A stretch of DNA of 64,000 nucleotides from Prevotella melaninogenica (GCF_018128065.1 NZ_CP072359.1:62001-126000), one strand, 5' to 3'. Numbered from the stretch's first letter, positions 37,201-44,649 are shown. The notes: generated from the letters alone by a model not told the origin. Translations and numbers: made by a program.

Positions 37201-37575
37201 TTAGCACAGCAGGTTGCGGAACTTGAGAAAAGAGAGTACACAGCTGTTAGTTTCATTAAGAAGAGAATAGAAGACTGCGAACAGCGCATTAATGCTATGT
37301 TTAAGTCTGTCAGATTTCAGTTATTTGATTATACGCAAGAAGGAAACGAGTTTGAAGTTTGCATTCCAATTGTGAATGGAACTCCCTACGGTGTTACTAA
37401 CACTGCTGGACAAGTAAACGCAGGTCTTGATATAATCAACACCTTATGTCAGTTCTACAATATATATGCGCCTGTTTTCATCGATGGTGCAGAGAGTGTA
37501 AATCACTATATGGGCATTCAGTCTCAAATGATATTATTACAGGTAACACAAGACAAACAATTAGTAATCAAATAA
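34201..37575 (+). CDS. Fusion of a LRR-like repeat phage protein and an SMC/SbcC-like ATPase
   Basis: Residues 1-468 are a phage repeat protein: 13 near-identical 20-residue units (GVTALPDNLTVGGSLDL type), then a domain with GNVYRVHKLN, GENHWAHGSTL and YRTITGACAAGTRDYIENR. Residues 469-1124 are a complete SMC-like ATPase: Walker A GDNGLGKS at 502-509, coiled coils from about 680 to 820 and 880 to 1010, a CSCC zinc-hook-like turn at 839-842, and the Walker B region VFIDGAES near the end. The second part begins with its own plausible Met469 (35605). One extra A in the A5 run at 35593-35597 would give a TAA and separate the two genes. It precedes recT, fitting a role in phage recombination. Confidence 0.75.
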   Translation: MKQEIEKFRKETGVNLVVENGKPFYSGSLDLRGTGVTALPDNLTVGGYLYLRGTGVTALPDNLTVGGSLDLRGTGVTALPDNLTVGGSLDLRGTGVTALPDNLTVGGSLDLSGTGVTALPDNLTVGGYLYLRGTGVTALPDNLTVGGSLDLENCTGVTALPDNLTVGGYLDLSGTGVTALPDNLTVGGSLDLSGTGVTALPDNLTVGGYLDLSGTGVTALPDNLTVGGYLDLSGTGVTALPDNLTVGGYLDLRGTGVTALPDNLTVGGYLYLRGTGVTALPDNLTVGGYLDLEDCTGITDEIKVNKNLSSKAIAAINRVSNIPIFWKWNDRSYIKVDDMFTAIDSHHGNVYRVHKLNSREQLYLVTDGENHWAHGSTLQDARADLIFKINDRDTSVYKNMSLDDTLTFEEAIAAYRTITGACAAGTRDYIENRLPKPHKEKYTVQEMITLTENEYGGKKFSEFFKNKYMKQIKIKEITLRNWRGEKERTTRFNLDTPTSICGDNGLGKSRHFDAFCWLLFGKDSQDRKDFELRSYDEQHNVLHRCECSVEAILIVDGEELTLKREYKEQWVKPRGQVEEVFSGNVTECIWNGVPIKVSEFKTRVSENIIDETVFKMITNPRYFTEKMKWQLQREQLLQIAGVKSDEEIATDNEEFKKLLDELKGKSLSDFRKEISSTKKRLKTELSEIQPRIDQTQKMMPEVEDWNALQSEIDKEEKEIAALTEQVTNIEKRNEAELEKDKQTAKEIHDLEMQRIQLEQDELSRMRKEADTANEERRQIERKIKEAHERLTQVSIERKQAETRRTHLKQQVTNIEVKLNSLREKWRAINASEYNGSDICSCCGQRLPENKIAEAHNIFAQNKAEQLRANNEEGKSLAAQRNLLTEELSTIEADEKFAETINSIEQNISELYQQLDRHPLVQAPTSLEVPTNEMKNLDLKVKELRDLLDKAEAGDNPVVQIEKERDALYDSLTKLKTRMSHRSTIDKAMNEIAALENRGRELAQQVAELEKREYTAVSFIKKRIEDCEQRINAMFKSVRFQLFDYTQEGNEFEVCIPIVNGTPYGVTNTAGQVNAGLDIINTLCQFYNIYAPVFIDGAESVNHYMGIQSQMILLQVTQDKQLVIK
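34279..35093 (+). repeat. 13-14 near-identical 60-bp coding repeats
   Basis: Units of 60 bases (one of 63) encode the GVTALPDNLTV-plus-9 repeat. Between units the DNA differs at only a few sites: SLDLRGT versus YLYLRGT, S/R at one codon, and AATCT versus AACCT. Such identity suggests recent expansion by slippage or unequal exchange. In frame 60 is a multiple of three, so copy number can change without a frameshift. Confidence 0.85.
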
Positions 37576-37582
37576 AAAAATT

Positions 37583-38347
37583 ATGAGTGAAATTCAGAAA
37601 GTAGCTGCAACGCAGCAAGTAGCACCTGCGCAGCAGGCAAGCATCGTTGACAAAATGGTTGCAACAATCAAGGGTATTGACGGAAACGATGTAAAAATCA
37701 ACAAGCGTATCCTTATGGATACTATATGCAAAGGCATGAAAGTGTCCGATAGTGATATGGCGCAATTCATTACGCTTTGCCAAGTTAACCAGCTAAACCC
37801 TTTCTTACGTGAGGCTTACCTTGTCAAGTATGGCGATGCTCCTTCACAGATGATTGTATCAAAGGAAGCATTTATGAAACGTGCCGATCGCTGTGCTGAC
37901 TTTGAGGGAATAGAGTCTGGTGTAATCGTTGTAAACAAAGAGGGTGTAGTTCAGAACCTCGTTGGTACTTTCTTTCCACAGGACTTAACACTTGTCGGAG
38001 GATGGTGTGATGTTTACCGCAAGAACCGTCGTCCATACAGACAGACAGTATCTCTGCATGAGTACGATAAAAAACAATCAACATGGAAGCAGATGCCAGC
38101 AACCATGATTCGCAAGGTTGCAGAGGTGCAAGCTTTGAGAGAAGCTTTCCCTAATACGCTCTCAGGACTATATGTACAAGACGAAATGCAGGAAGCTGAT
38201 GCTGTAGAGATTGTAGAGCACGAAAAAGCAACCCATGCTAACAAAGAATCAATTGCTTTCGGAGAGCCAGAGCCAAAAGTTGATAAAGACACTGGCGAAA
38301 TAACTTCTGCATCTTCTCTTCCCTCTGAGAAAGCTCCTGCCTACTAA
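37583..38347 (+). CDS. recT: RecT/Bet-family single-strand annealing protein
   Basis: The 254 residues match the RecT family: DSDMAQFITLCQVNQLNPF, YLVKYGDAPSQMIVSKEAF, a central FFPQDLTLVGGWCDVYR block, and ATMIRKVAEVQALREAFP near the end. The protein anneals complementary single strands during phage recombination and works with a nuclease, here probably the VRR-NUC or the SMC-like ATPase nearby. The last 60 residues are acidic and disordered. It is 7 bases after the fusion gene and 3 before the MBL gene. Confidence 0.92.
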   Translation: MSEIQKVAATQQVAPAQQASIVDKMVATIKGIDGNDVKINKRILMDTICKGMKVSDSDMAQFITLCQVNQLNPFLREAYLVKYGDAPSQMIVSKEAFMKRADRCADFEGIESGVIVVNKEGVVQNLVGTFFPQDLTLVGGWCDVYRKNRRPYRQTVSLHEYDKKQSTWKQMPATMIRKVAEVQALREAFPNTLSGLYVQDEMQEADAVEIVEHEKATHANKESIAFGEPEPKVDKDTGEITSASSLPSEKAPAY

Positions 38348-38350
38348 GTT

Positions 38351-39103
38351 ATGAAACTGTACATTTTAGGTTCATCTTCCAAAGGTAACTGCTACCTCCT
38401 CCAGTCTGAAAAGACTGGGGAGGTCCTAATACTTGAAGCTGGCATTAAGCTACAGGAGGTAAAGAAAGCATTAAACTTTAACATATCCTCTATTGTTGGG
38501 TGTTGCATCACTCATGAACACGGAGATCATGCAAAGTATGTTTTGCAATACCTCGAAGCAAGAATACCTGTAAGAATGTCAGAAGGAACGATGCACAAAA
38601 CGATTCCAAGTGATTATGCCAGTTTCTCACCTTTAATGTGTGAGGCAGGCTCTCGATTCAGCTTAGGCGGATTTGACATTATACCTTTTGATGTACAACA
38701 TGATGCAGAAGAACCTTTTGGCTATCTTATCAGACACGAGGAATGTGGGACTGTCTTATTTGCAACAGATACATATTATCTTAAATACAAGTTCCCTGGC
38801 CTAAACAATGTACTGATAGAATGTAACTATAGTTTGGATATTCTTAACCATAACACAGATACAGGACACATCTCCCCAGTACGTCGTGAACGCACCATCA
38901 AATCACACATGAGTTATAACACGTGTTTAGATACTTTGCAAGCTAACGATCTATCACAAGTGAATAACATTATTCTTATTCATCTTTCTGATGCTAATAG
39001 CAATGAGTCTGAATTTGTGACAGGGATAAAGGCTGCAACTGGTAAGAATGTAATTGCTGCACATAAAGGAATGGAAATAGAATTCAACAAAACACCATAT
39101 TAA
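38351..39103 (+). CDS. MBL-fold metal hydrolase
   Basis: The 250 residues hold the metal-binding motif THEHGDH near 55-61 and later His/Asp positions (DTDTGHISPVRRE region and LSD) of the metallo-beta-lactamase fold. The start LYILGSSSKGNCYLL resembles the YycJ/ exonuclease branch. In phages such proteins usually sit beside RecT, as here. Probably a phosphodiesterase or DNA exonuclease; the substrate is not readable. Gap to RecT is 3 bases. Confidence 0.8.
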   Translation: MKLYILGSSSKGNCYLLQSEKTGEVLILEAGIKLQEVKKALNFNISSIVGCCITHEHGDHAKYVLQYLEARIPVRMSEGTMHKTIPSDYASFSPLMCEAGSRFSLGGFDIIPFDVQHDAEEPFGYLIRHEECGTVLFATDTYYLKYKFPGLNNVLIECNYSLDILNHNTDTGHISPVRRERTIKSHMSYNTCLDTLQANDLSQVNNIILIHLSDANSNESEFVTGIKAATGKNVIAAHKGMEIEFNKTPY

Positions 39104-39115
39104 TAATTAAGAACA

Positions 39116-39388
39116 ATGACAAAGAACGAAATTATTTCAGAGGTGGTTTCAACAACTAACCTTACACGCTCGCAAGTTATAAAAGCTTATGATGCTATTT
39201 TTAAGTCTATTAAGAAGTCTCTCATTAATGGTGAGAGTGTTTCTCTTCGTAGTTTTGCAACTATTAAGGTGGTTAAAACAAAGGAAAGGATGTCTTACCT
39301 ACGTGGTAAGCAGGTTCCTATTCCAGCTGTTAACACTGCAAGGCTTAAAATTGCTGTAGAATTAAAGAAACAAATGAATAAGGTGTAA
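39116..39388 (+). CDS. HU-family DNA-binding protein
   Basis: This is a 90-residue histone-like protein with the standard HU/IHF fold: helical N-terminus (EVVSTTNLTRSQVIKAYDAIFKSIK), beta-arm (GESVSLRSFATIKVVKTKERMSY) and a basic end (RGKQVPIPAVNTARLKIAVELKK). It bends DNA and may serve phage replication or recombination. It lies 12 bases after the MBL gene and 7 before the nuclease gene. Phage HU copies are common in this class. Confidence 0.9.
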   Translation: MTKNEIISEVVSTTNLTRSQVIKAYDAIFKSIKKSLINGESVSLRSFATIKVVKTKERMSYLRGKQVPIPAVNTARLKIAVELKKQMNKV

Positions 39389-39395
39389 ATTTTAT

Positions 39396-39806
39396 ATGAC
39401 ACTTGAAGAATTAGTAGCTGCGCAAGTAGCTACAAAGCGTAAGCGTCCTTCTGATGAGGAACACCGCATACAATGTTCTTGTGTGCGGTGGTTCAACCTC
39501 AAACACCAAAGCTTAAAAGGTAGATTGTTTTCTATACCAAATGGTGGGAAGCGTGATGCACGTACTGCTGCTAAGCTAAAAGAAGAAGGTGTTGTCGCTG
39601 GAGTTGCTGATTTAATACTCCTTGCTCCTAATCGTTTCTATGGTGCATTACTTATTGAAATGAAGACTGCTTCAGGAAGACAAAGTGCTTCGCAAAAGGA
39701 ATGGGAGCGAATCGTAACAGATAAAGGAGAATATAAATACGTGGTTTGTCACTCACTTGAAGACTTTATTAATGAAGTCGATAACTACTTAAAGTATTAT
39801 TTATAA
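39396..39806 (+). CDS. VRR-NUC domain nuclease
   Basis: The 136 residues show the VRR-NUC core: IQCSCVRWFNLKHQSL, FSIPNGGKRDARTAAKLKEEGVVAGVADLIL, and the catalytic IEMKTASGRQSASQKEWERIV. This domain cuts branched DNA or ends in phage replication/recombination. It stands 1 base before the replication gene. Good length match for a stand-alone phage version. Confidence 0.9.
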   Translation: MTLEELVAAQVATKRKRPSDEEHRIQCSCVRWFNLKHQSLKGRLFSIPNGGKRDARTAAKLKEEGVVAGVADLILLAPNRFYGALLIEMKTASGRQSASQKEWERIVTDKGEYKYVVCHSLEDFINEVDNYLKYYL

Positions 39807-39807
39807 T

Positions 39808-40554
39808 ATGGGGCGTGCTATAAAACAAGGTCTTGAATATTTCCCTTTCGATATTGATTTCTTTCAAGACATCAAGATAAGAAAGTTAATTCGCTATCAA
39901 GGTGGTAAGGCTATAACGGTGTACACTCTCCTACTCTGTATCATCTACCGCGATGGGTATTACACAAAGTGGGATGAAGAGCTGCCATTTATTATCTCAG
40001 AGTTGTCTGGTTACGATGAGCAGTATATACAAGAGGTTATTAATTGCTGCCTGACTGTTGGACTATTCAATAAAACTCTTTTTGAAACCAATAGTATTCT
40101 TACCTCCAAAGGCATTCAAGAAAGGTATATGAATATTAATAGAACTTGTAAGCGTGGTGCCAGTGTCAGTGAGTTTAGTTGCCTTGAGAAAGATACAGAA
40201 GGAGTAACAACTCATATAAACAAAGTAAACATCATTAACAAGGAGCCTGCCTTAGAAGCACTCACTCTTGACGATGAGATAAACGAATTAAAGTCTGCTG
40301 AGGTTTGGATTGATAATCTACAAGCACTGCATCACATGACAGCAGAAGAAATAAGAGCAAAGCTTGATGAATTCAAATTACAATGTATCGCTGATGGGAA
40401 AATGAAACATGAAGATCTCTCTGATGCAAAAAAACATTTTAATAATTGGTTAAGAATAGTAAGCAATGATAAAGATAGAGCCAACAGTAAAGCTGGACGT
40501 AGAGGAAATATACTCAAAGCTGATGCAAAGAAAACGTATTCCGAGACGTTTTAG
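39808..40554 (+). CDS. Lin1244/Lin1753-type (DUF4373) replication protein
   Basis: The first 110 residues (GLEYFPFDIDFFQDIKIRKL, YQGGKAITVYTLLLCIIYRDGYY) match the Lin1244/Lin1753 N-terminal domain found in phage replication-initiation proteins related to DnaD. The C-terminal part is less conserved and basic at the end. Its last codons overlap the DnaC-like gene by up to 89 bases out of frame, the usual arrangement in this kind of replication module. Confidence 0.85.
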   Translation: MGRAIKQGLEYFPFDIDFFQDIKIRKLIRYQGGKAITVYTLLLCIIYRDGYYTKWDEELPFIISELSGYDEQYIQEVINCCLTVGLFNKTLFETNSILTSKGIQERYMNINRTCKRGASVSEFSCLEKDTEGVTTHINKVNIINKEPALEALTLDDEINELKSAEVWIDNLQALHHMTAEEIRAKLDEFKLQCIADGKMKHEDLSDAKKHFNNWLRIVSNDKDRANSKAGRRGNILKADAKKTYSETF

Positions 40555-41191
40555 ACTTCCTTACACAGCTAAACAAGTTTATACAATGTTATATGCATCA
40601 TGTAGAGTTGAGGTTACTACACGTATGAGGACGTTCAATGCAACTGATGAATACAAACAGCATATATGGGATATCTCACAATGGCTGGTGTCAAACGACA
40701 GCAAATTTGGCTTATTCTTGTCTGGCAACAAAGGTAATGGAAAAACAACCATGGTGTATGCGCTTAAATCTTTATATGCTTATGTTCACTCTGATAGTAC
40801 ATATACACCTGAAAGCAAAATGCACGAACTACCTTACACGGGCTTTAGAATAGTCACAGCAAAAGAGTTAGTGTTACTTGCAAAGGCGTATAATAACCCT
40901 ACAAAGGAAAATATTCAAGCTGTGGGAGAATACAAGTTCTTGCGAAATGTAGAAGTATTATGTATTGATGACCTTGGAGCAGAACCACGTGAGAGTATGA
41001 ACTACGGAGATATTATCACTGCTGTTACAGATATTATGATGTATAGATATCAAGAGCAGTTCTGCACAATCTCAACATCAAACCTCTCTGCTAACGAAAT
41101 CTCAGGTTATTATGACGAACGCTTTGCAGATAGATTAAGAGAAATGGCACATATTATAAACTTTGGAAACGAAAAATCCTTTAGAAACTAA
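40466..41191 (+). CDS. DnaC/IstB-like replicative helicase loader ATPase
   Basis: The 241 residues carry the P-loop SGNKGNGKTT near 86-95, Walker B VEVLCIDDLGAEP, and the later STSNLS and RFADRLREM sensor region of DnaC-type AAA+ helicase loaders. The N-terminal 25 residues overlap the preceding gene; an internal Met at 40523 is an alternative start that would reduce the overlap to 32 bases. It probably loads the host DnaB at the phage origin, working with the Lin1244-type protein. Confidence 0.85.
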   Translation: MIKIEPTVKLDVEEIYSKLMQRKRIPRRFRLPYTAKQVYTMLYASCRVEVTTRMRTFNATDEYKQHIWDISQWLVSNDSKFGLFLSGNKGNGKTTMVYALKSLYAYVHSDSTYTPESKMHELPYTGFRIVTAKELVLLAKAYNNPTKENIQAVGEYKFLRNVEVLCIDDLGAEPRESMNYGDIITAVTDIMMYRYQEQFCTISTSNLSANEISGYYDERFADRLREMAHIINFGNEKSFRN

Positions 41192-41197
41192 AAACTT

Positions 41198-41389
41198 ATG
41201 AACAACGAAATTAAAAATGATTACGCCTACTGTTCTGGTGTAGCTTGTAAACTCCGTAACCAATGCAAGAGATACTTGCCCGATCCTCCTGATACAATGC
41301 TGTGGTGGGTGCCTGTTGAATACAAAGAGAATACTAACACGTGTATTCATTTTGAACGTAAATATACGAAGTTGGCAAGGAGTATTTAA
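41198..41389 (+). CDS. Small Cys-rich phage protein
   Basis: The 63 residues contain YCSGVACKLRNQCKRY, a cluster of three Cys, and one more near CIHFERKY. Short proteins of this type are common in the early region of Bacteroidota phages; their function is not known. It stands 6 bases after the DnaC-like gene and 23 before the next small gene. Confidence 0.6.
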   Translation: MNNEIKNDYAYCSGVACKLRNQCKRYLPDPPDTMLWWVPVEYKENTNTCIHFERKYTKLARSI

Positions 41390-41412
41390 GGAACTAAAAA
41401 TAGAAAAGTAAT

Positions 41413-41598
41413 ATGAATAGTCGTGAGTTTTTTAGCAAGGTTGCTTTGATGCGGCAACTTCAACAAGAGTACTTTAAGACACGAAGAAAATCTGTGCTTA
41501 ATGAGTGTAAAACAGTTGAGAGAGAAGTTGATGCTGAGATAAAGCGTGTAAACGCTATTATCGGAAATCAACCAAAGGAACAAGAATTATTTAGATAA
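41413..41598 (+). CDS. Small helical phage protein
   Basis: The 61 residues are almost all helical and strongly charged (FFSKVALMRQLQQEYFKTRRKS, VEREVDAEIKRVNAII). No family is recognised. It is placed 6 bases before the next gene in a run of short early genes on the same strand, so it is likely translated. Confidence 0.55.
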   Translation: MNSREFFSKVALMRQLQQEYFKTRRKSVLNECKTVEREVDAEIKRVNAIIGNQPKEQELFR

Positions 41599-41604
41599 AT
41601 AGTT

Positions 41605-41916
41605 ATGAAAGCAAGAGTAAAAAATACAGGCGAAATAGTAGAGATTTCGCCAAGTGGAGTAACAACAGTACAAAGAACATGTACAAAGTATGCCACGAAA
41701 GATGGTAGAGAATTACTGGATATGGCTTTGGATTTTCTGCCTAATATCAACTGGGAACAACGACGTTACGAAATAGCAAAGTCGGCAATGATAGGGATTT
41801 TGTCTGCTCCTATTGTGGAGGGAGTTAACCCAAACCCAAGCTACAAAGATGTTGCAACGTTTTCTATTAGGCTTGCCGATGCGTTAATCAAAGAACTGAA
41901 AGGAAGCGAAGAATGA
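41605..41916 (+). CDS. Phage protein of unknown function
   Basis: The 103 residues begin with a small beta-rich part (KARVKNTGEIVEISPSGVTTVQ) and end in a helical part (FSIRLADALIKELKG). The layout resembles short phage proteins with an N-terminal SH3-like part, but I cannot name it. Its stop overlaps the tiny ORF that follows by 4 bases. Confidence 0.6.
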   Translation: MKARVKNTGEIVEISPSGVTTVQRTCTKYATKDGRELLDMALDFLPNINWEQRRYEIAKSAMIGILSAPIVEGVNPNPSYKDVATFSIRLADALIKELKGSEE

Positions 41917-41972
41917 CATATATAAAAGCAGCGGTAATGCAAGCGGATTTATTTAACTTAAAGGAAATTTAG
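41913..41972 (+). CDS. Possible 19-residue peptide
   Basis: An ATGA overlap with the preceding stop starts MTYIKAAVMQADLFNLKEI and stops at 41972, just before the next gene. Such tiny coupled frames are common in phages, but size gives little proof. Found by direct reading. Confidence 0.25.
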   Translation: MTYIKAAVMQADLFNLKEI

Positions 41973-41973
41973 T

Positions 41974-42420
41974 ATGGAAAACAGAATTGTACAATTAAGC
42001 GAGTATGAGTATAACAAACTTCAAGAAAAAGCCGAGTCAAACGATACGAAAATCCGTGATTTGGCAGAGAAGTATTACCAAGAACGTGGTGTGTTTCGAA
42101 TTGATATTAGAGTCGGATTTCAAGACAAATACAACGGAGATACTGTTTACAATACTCATGTTTTCTCACACGAGAACGGCTTGTATAAAAACGACGAATT
42201 TAGCCCAATCATCACGGAGAAAGGTCGTAGGAAGATAGAACGGATATTGTCCGATGCTTGTACGGAAACTTTTGAGAATAAATTTGGTGATGCTATTAAA
42301 TTCAAAAATAGCTATGTAAAAGCATTGGAGAGTTTTTCCATAGCAAGATGGATTACATATACGATAGCATTCAGTGGATGGGGAGTTGCGACCGTATTAC
42401 TAATAAATAGTATATTATAA
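41974..42420 (+). CDS. Phage protein with C-terminal membrane helix
   Basis: The 148 residues are soluble and mixed-charge until a hydrophobic segment near 126-145 (WITYTIAFSGWGVATVLLI). The N-terminal part contains RGVFRIDIRVGFQDK. No family is recognised. A tail-anchored topology would put most of it in the cytoplasm. It is followed by 79 bases and then the YopX gene. Confidence 0.55.
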   Translation: MENRIVQLSEYEYNKLQEKAESNDTKIRDLAEKYYQERGVFRIDIRVGFQDKYNGDTVYNTHVFSHENGLYKNDEFSPIITEKGRRKIERILSDACTETFENKFGDAIKFKNSYVKALESFSIARWITYTIAFSGWGVATVLLINSIL

Positions 42421-42499
42421 AGAACTAATTTTATTATCAGTGTTATCTTTTGTAGTTAGTTCTTGCGACTACGAGATTAGGAAAATACAAAGAAGTAAT

Positions 42500-42919
42500 A
42501 TGAACAGAGAAATATTATTCAGAGCAAAATGCTTTGGCAACTGGCGTTATGGAAGTTATGTACACTTTGACAAAAAGCCTATCTATAATTGCTATAATTG
42601 CAATTACAAAGATTTCATTGTAACTAATGAAGAAGACGGTGAGCATTATTATCCTATTACAGATCTTTCCTCTATAGGACAATACTGGTGGCTCAATGAT
42701 AAGAACGGAAAGAAAATCTTTAAGGGGGATGTACTTTTTCAAGAACAGGAACTTTTAGGGGTAGTCTGTATATCCAAAAGATATGGTGTATCTATCCTGA
42801 AAAAAAAAACTACTTGGTCTTTAATAAATTTTGTTTTAGATAGTGATTTTGATGCAGGTGTATTGTCTGATATAGAAGTTAGAGGTAACATCTACGACAA
42901 CCCCGAATTAATGAAGTAA
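42500..42919 (+). CDS. YopX-family phage protein
   Basis: The 139 residues from the ATG at 42500 begin NREILFRAKCFGN, then YGSYVHFD, KNGKKIFKGDVL and GNIYDNPELM, the standard order of YopX proteins. I prefer this start over one at 42440 because the extra N-terminal 20 residues do not look like the family and AAAGAAG precedes 42500. Function of the family is unknown; it is common in phage early regions. Confidence 0.85.
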   Translation: MNREILFRAKCFGNWRYGSYVHFDKKPIYNCYNCNYKDFIVTNEEDGEHYYPITDLSSIGQYWWLNDKNGKKIFKGDVLFQEQELLGVVCISKRYGVSILKKKTTWSLINFVLDSDFDAGVLSDIEVRGNIYDNPELMK

Positions 42920-42924
42920 AGCGT

Positions 42925-44061
42925 ATGGAACATACTCACGCAAGCCTCTTTTCGGGTATTGGTGGAGCAGAACTCGCTGCCTCGTGGATAGGCTGGACTA
43001 ATATGTTTCATTGTGAAATACAAGAGTTTCAGCGAAAAATTTTAGAGTATTGGTTTCCCAAAAGTATTTCTTATGAAGACATTACAAAAACTGATTTCAC
43101 CAAATGGAGAGGACGCATTGATGTCCTCACAGGAGGATTCCCTTGTCAACCATTCAGTGTTGCCGGTAAGCGAAAGGGAGCGGAAGATAACCGCTACCTC
43201 TGGGGTGAAATGTTACGAGCAATACGGCAAATTCAGCCCACTTGGGTTGTTGGTGAAAACGTTAATGGAATCCTCTCAATGGTACAGCCCTGTAATGCGC
43301 TTAAAGTGGGACGCACGGATGATTTATTCGAAGAGAATTACATATACAGAACAGAGCAACAATTCACTATTGATGTCATCTGTGAAGACCTTGAGCATGC
43401 AGGATATTCGGTCCAGCCGATTGTTATTCCGGCTTGTGCCGTCGGAGCACCACACAGAAGAGACAGAGTATGGATTGTTGCCCACCGTACAGACGCAAGG
43501 GCTGAAAGTTTGCAACAAGAAGGGCAAAACGGAATTTCTAAGTCCTCTATTGCTGCCAACACCGACAGCAATAGACAAAGGGTCAGGACGCATAAACAAA
43601 TCATTGAGCAAAAATGCAACAGAGCGACCAACATTGGCAAAATGTGCAAAGATGCAGCTTCTGCCAACACCCAATGCTTCGGAGGGAACGAAGTGGACAA
43701 CAAAGTACAATGCAAACAGTCAAATGGGGAAAGGACTGACGGCAATGGCATGTTCAGGATTTCTTTTAACACCAATGGAAAAGGATGGAATGCGCTCAGG
43801 TATGACGATGAATGCTCTGAAAAAACACGGCAAACCGAATGCCAATTTGGCAGAGCAGATTGCCCACAAGATTGGTGGCGGGACTTCCCAACTCAATCCC
43901 CTGTATGTAACGGAAATGATGGGATACCCTTTAGAGTGGCTGACCTTACCCTTTCTTTCGCAAAATGGCGAAGCAAAAGCATCGAATCGTTAGGAAATGC
44001 CTGGGTACCGCAAGTTGCATTTGAGATTTTTAAAGTGATAAATAACATAGATTATGACTAA
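42925..44061 (+). CDS. DNA (cytosine-5) methyltransferase
   Basis: This is a solitary phage C5-cytosine methyltransferase. Motif I (ASLFSGIGGAEL), motif IV with catalytic Cys74 (GGFPCQPFSVAG), motif VI (ENVNG), motif VIII (APHRRDRVW) and motif X (SLGNAWVPQVAFEIF) are all present in order in 378 residues. The part from about 190 to 320 is target recognition and is less conserved. No restriction enzyme is next to it, so it probably shields phage DNA from host restriction. A 306-codon frame is nested inside it (43073-43993), and its end overlaps the next gene by 8 bases. Confidence 0.92.
   Translation: MEHTHASLFSGIGGAELAASWIGWTNMFHCEIQEFQRKILEYWFPKSISYEDITKTDFTKWRGRIDVLTGGFPCQPFSVAGKRKGAEDNRYLWGEMLRAIRQIQPTWVVGENVNGILSMVQPCNALKVGRTDDLFEENYIYRTEQQFTIDVICEDLEHAGYSVQPIVIPACAVGAPHRRDRVWIVAHRTDARAESLQQEGQNGISKSSIAANTDSNRQRVRTHKQIIEQKCNRATNIGKMCKDAASANTQCFGGNEVDNKVQCKQSNGERTDGNGMFRISFNTNGKGWNALRYDDECSEKTRQTECQFGRADCPQDWWRDFPTQSPVCNGNDGIPFRVADLTLSFAKWRSKSIESLGNAWVPQVAFEIFKVINNIDYD
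43073..43993 (+). CDS. Nested overlapping gene within the methyltransferase, +1 frame
   Basis: A 306-codon frame runs in the +1 phase over most of the methyltransferase gene, without stops. Its product has sequence features beyond chance: repeated LLPTP (GLLPTVQT, LLLPTPTAIDKG, LLPTPNASEG) and QLNPLYVTEMMGYPLEWL, a phrase I recognise as a conserved block (LNPxFVxxMMGFPxxW) of phage proteins usually annotated near methyltransferases. Where this phrase is read, the methyltransferase frame reads TQSPVCNGNDGIPF, itself conserved in Bacteroidota phage enzymes. So both frames look selected. No function is known to me. Whether it is translated is the open point. Confidence 0.55.
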   Translation: MKTLQKLISPNGEDALMSSQEDSLVNHSVLPVSERERKITATSGVKCYEQYGKFSPLGLLVKTLMESSQWYSPVMRLKWDARMIYSKRITYTEQSNNSLLMSSVKTLSMQDIRSSRLLFRLVPSEHHTEETEYGLLPTVQTQGLKVCNKKGKTEFLSPLLLPTPTAIDKGSGRINKSLSKNATERPTLAKCAKMQLLPTPNASEGTKWTTKYNANSQMGKGLTAMACSGFLLTPMEKDGMRSGMTMNALKKHGKPNANLAEQIAHKIGGGTSQLNPLYVTEMMGYPLEWLTLPFLSQNGEAKASNR

Positions 44062-44611
44062 GAAGATAATGTTTAATGACAAGTACTGCCTTACGCAGGT
44101 GGTGCTGAACGGAACAAAGACAATGACAAGGCGAGTGTTGAAAAAAGATATACCGCTTGGCAATTGGGAAGAAACAAAGAAATATCTTCCTTATAAGGGT
44201 GGCGAAGTGATAGCAATAGCGCAGCCATATAAGGATATTATCGAATGTATGGCGGAATACAACGATATTATAATCAATGTAGATGGCTCGATAAATAGAG
44301 AATTTCAGGCTGGATGGAAGAATAAAATGTTTGTCCGTGCCGATTTGATGCCCCACCACATCAAGATTACAGATGTGCGTATTGAACGCTTGCAAGATAT
44401 ATCAGACGAGGATATTATGCGTGAGGGTGTTTGGCAATTTTATGACAATAAGGATTTGTTTTATGTTTCCAAAAATATAGGAGATGCCCACACTGTAGCT
44501 TTTCCAAGTGCATGTGAAGCCTTTGTCTATCTCATTGACAAGGTAAGTGGTAAAGGTACATGGGAAAGTAATCCGTGGGTGGTTGCGTATATTTTTGAGT
44601 TAGTAGACTAA
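44054..44611 (+). CDS. ASCH-domain-like phage protein
   Basis: The 185 residues start with IMFNDKYCLTQVVLNGTKTMTRRV, matching the ASCH/PUA-like fold often found in phages (VLNGTKTMTRR). ITDVRIERLQDISDEDIMREG and the end WVVAYIFELV are also typical. ASCH proteins probably bind RNA or modified nucleic acids. It overlaps the methyltransferase stop by 8 bases, so translation is likely coupled. Confidence 0.8.
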   Translation: MTKKIMFNDKYCLTQVVLNGTKTMTRRVLKKDIPLGNWEETKKYLPYKGGEVIAIAQPYKDIIECMAEYNDIIINVDGSINREFQAGWKNKMFVRADLMPHHIKITDVRIERLQDISDEDIMREGVWQFYDNKDLFYVSKNIGDAHTVAFPSACEAFVYLIDKVSGKGTWESNPWVVAYIFELVD

Positions 44612-44618
44612 CGAATCA

Positions 44619-44649
44619 TCACGGAAAAGTCACGGAAAAGTCACGGAAA
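44619..44649. repeat. Short tandem repeat (TCACGGAAAAG)
   Basis: Two full 11-base units and a partial third follow the ASCH-like gene. They lie between genes and may be a simple-sequence expansion or a protein-binding array. Confidence 0.7.

Noticed and set aside
43324..43775. Minus-strand frames of 128 and 145 codons within the methyltransferase
   Set aside because: Unlike the plus-strand +1 frame they show no family-like motif, only hydrophobic runs expected of an antisense reading.
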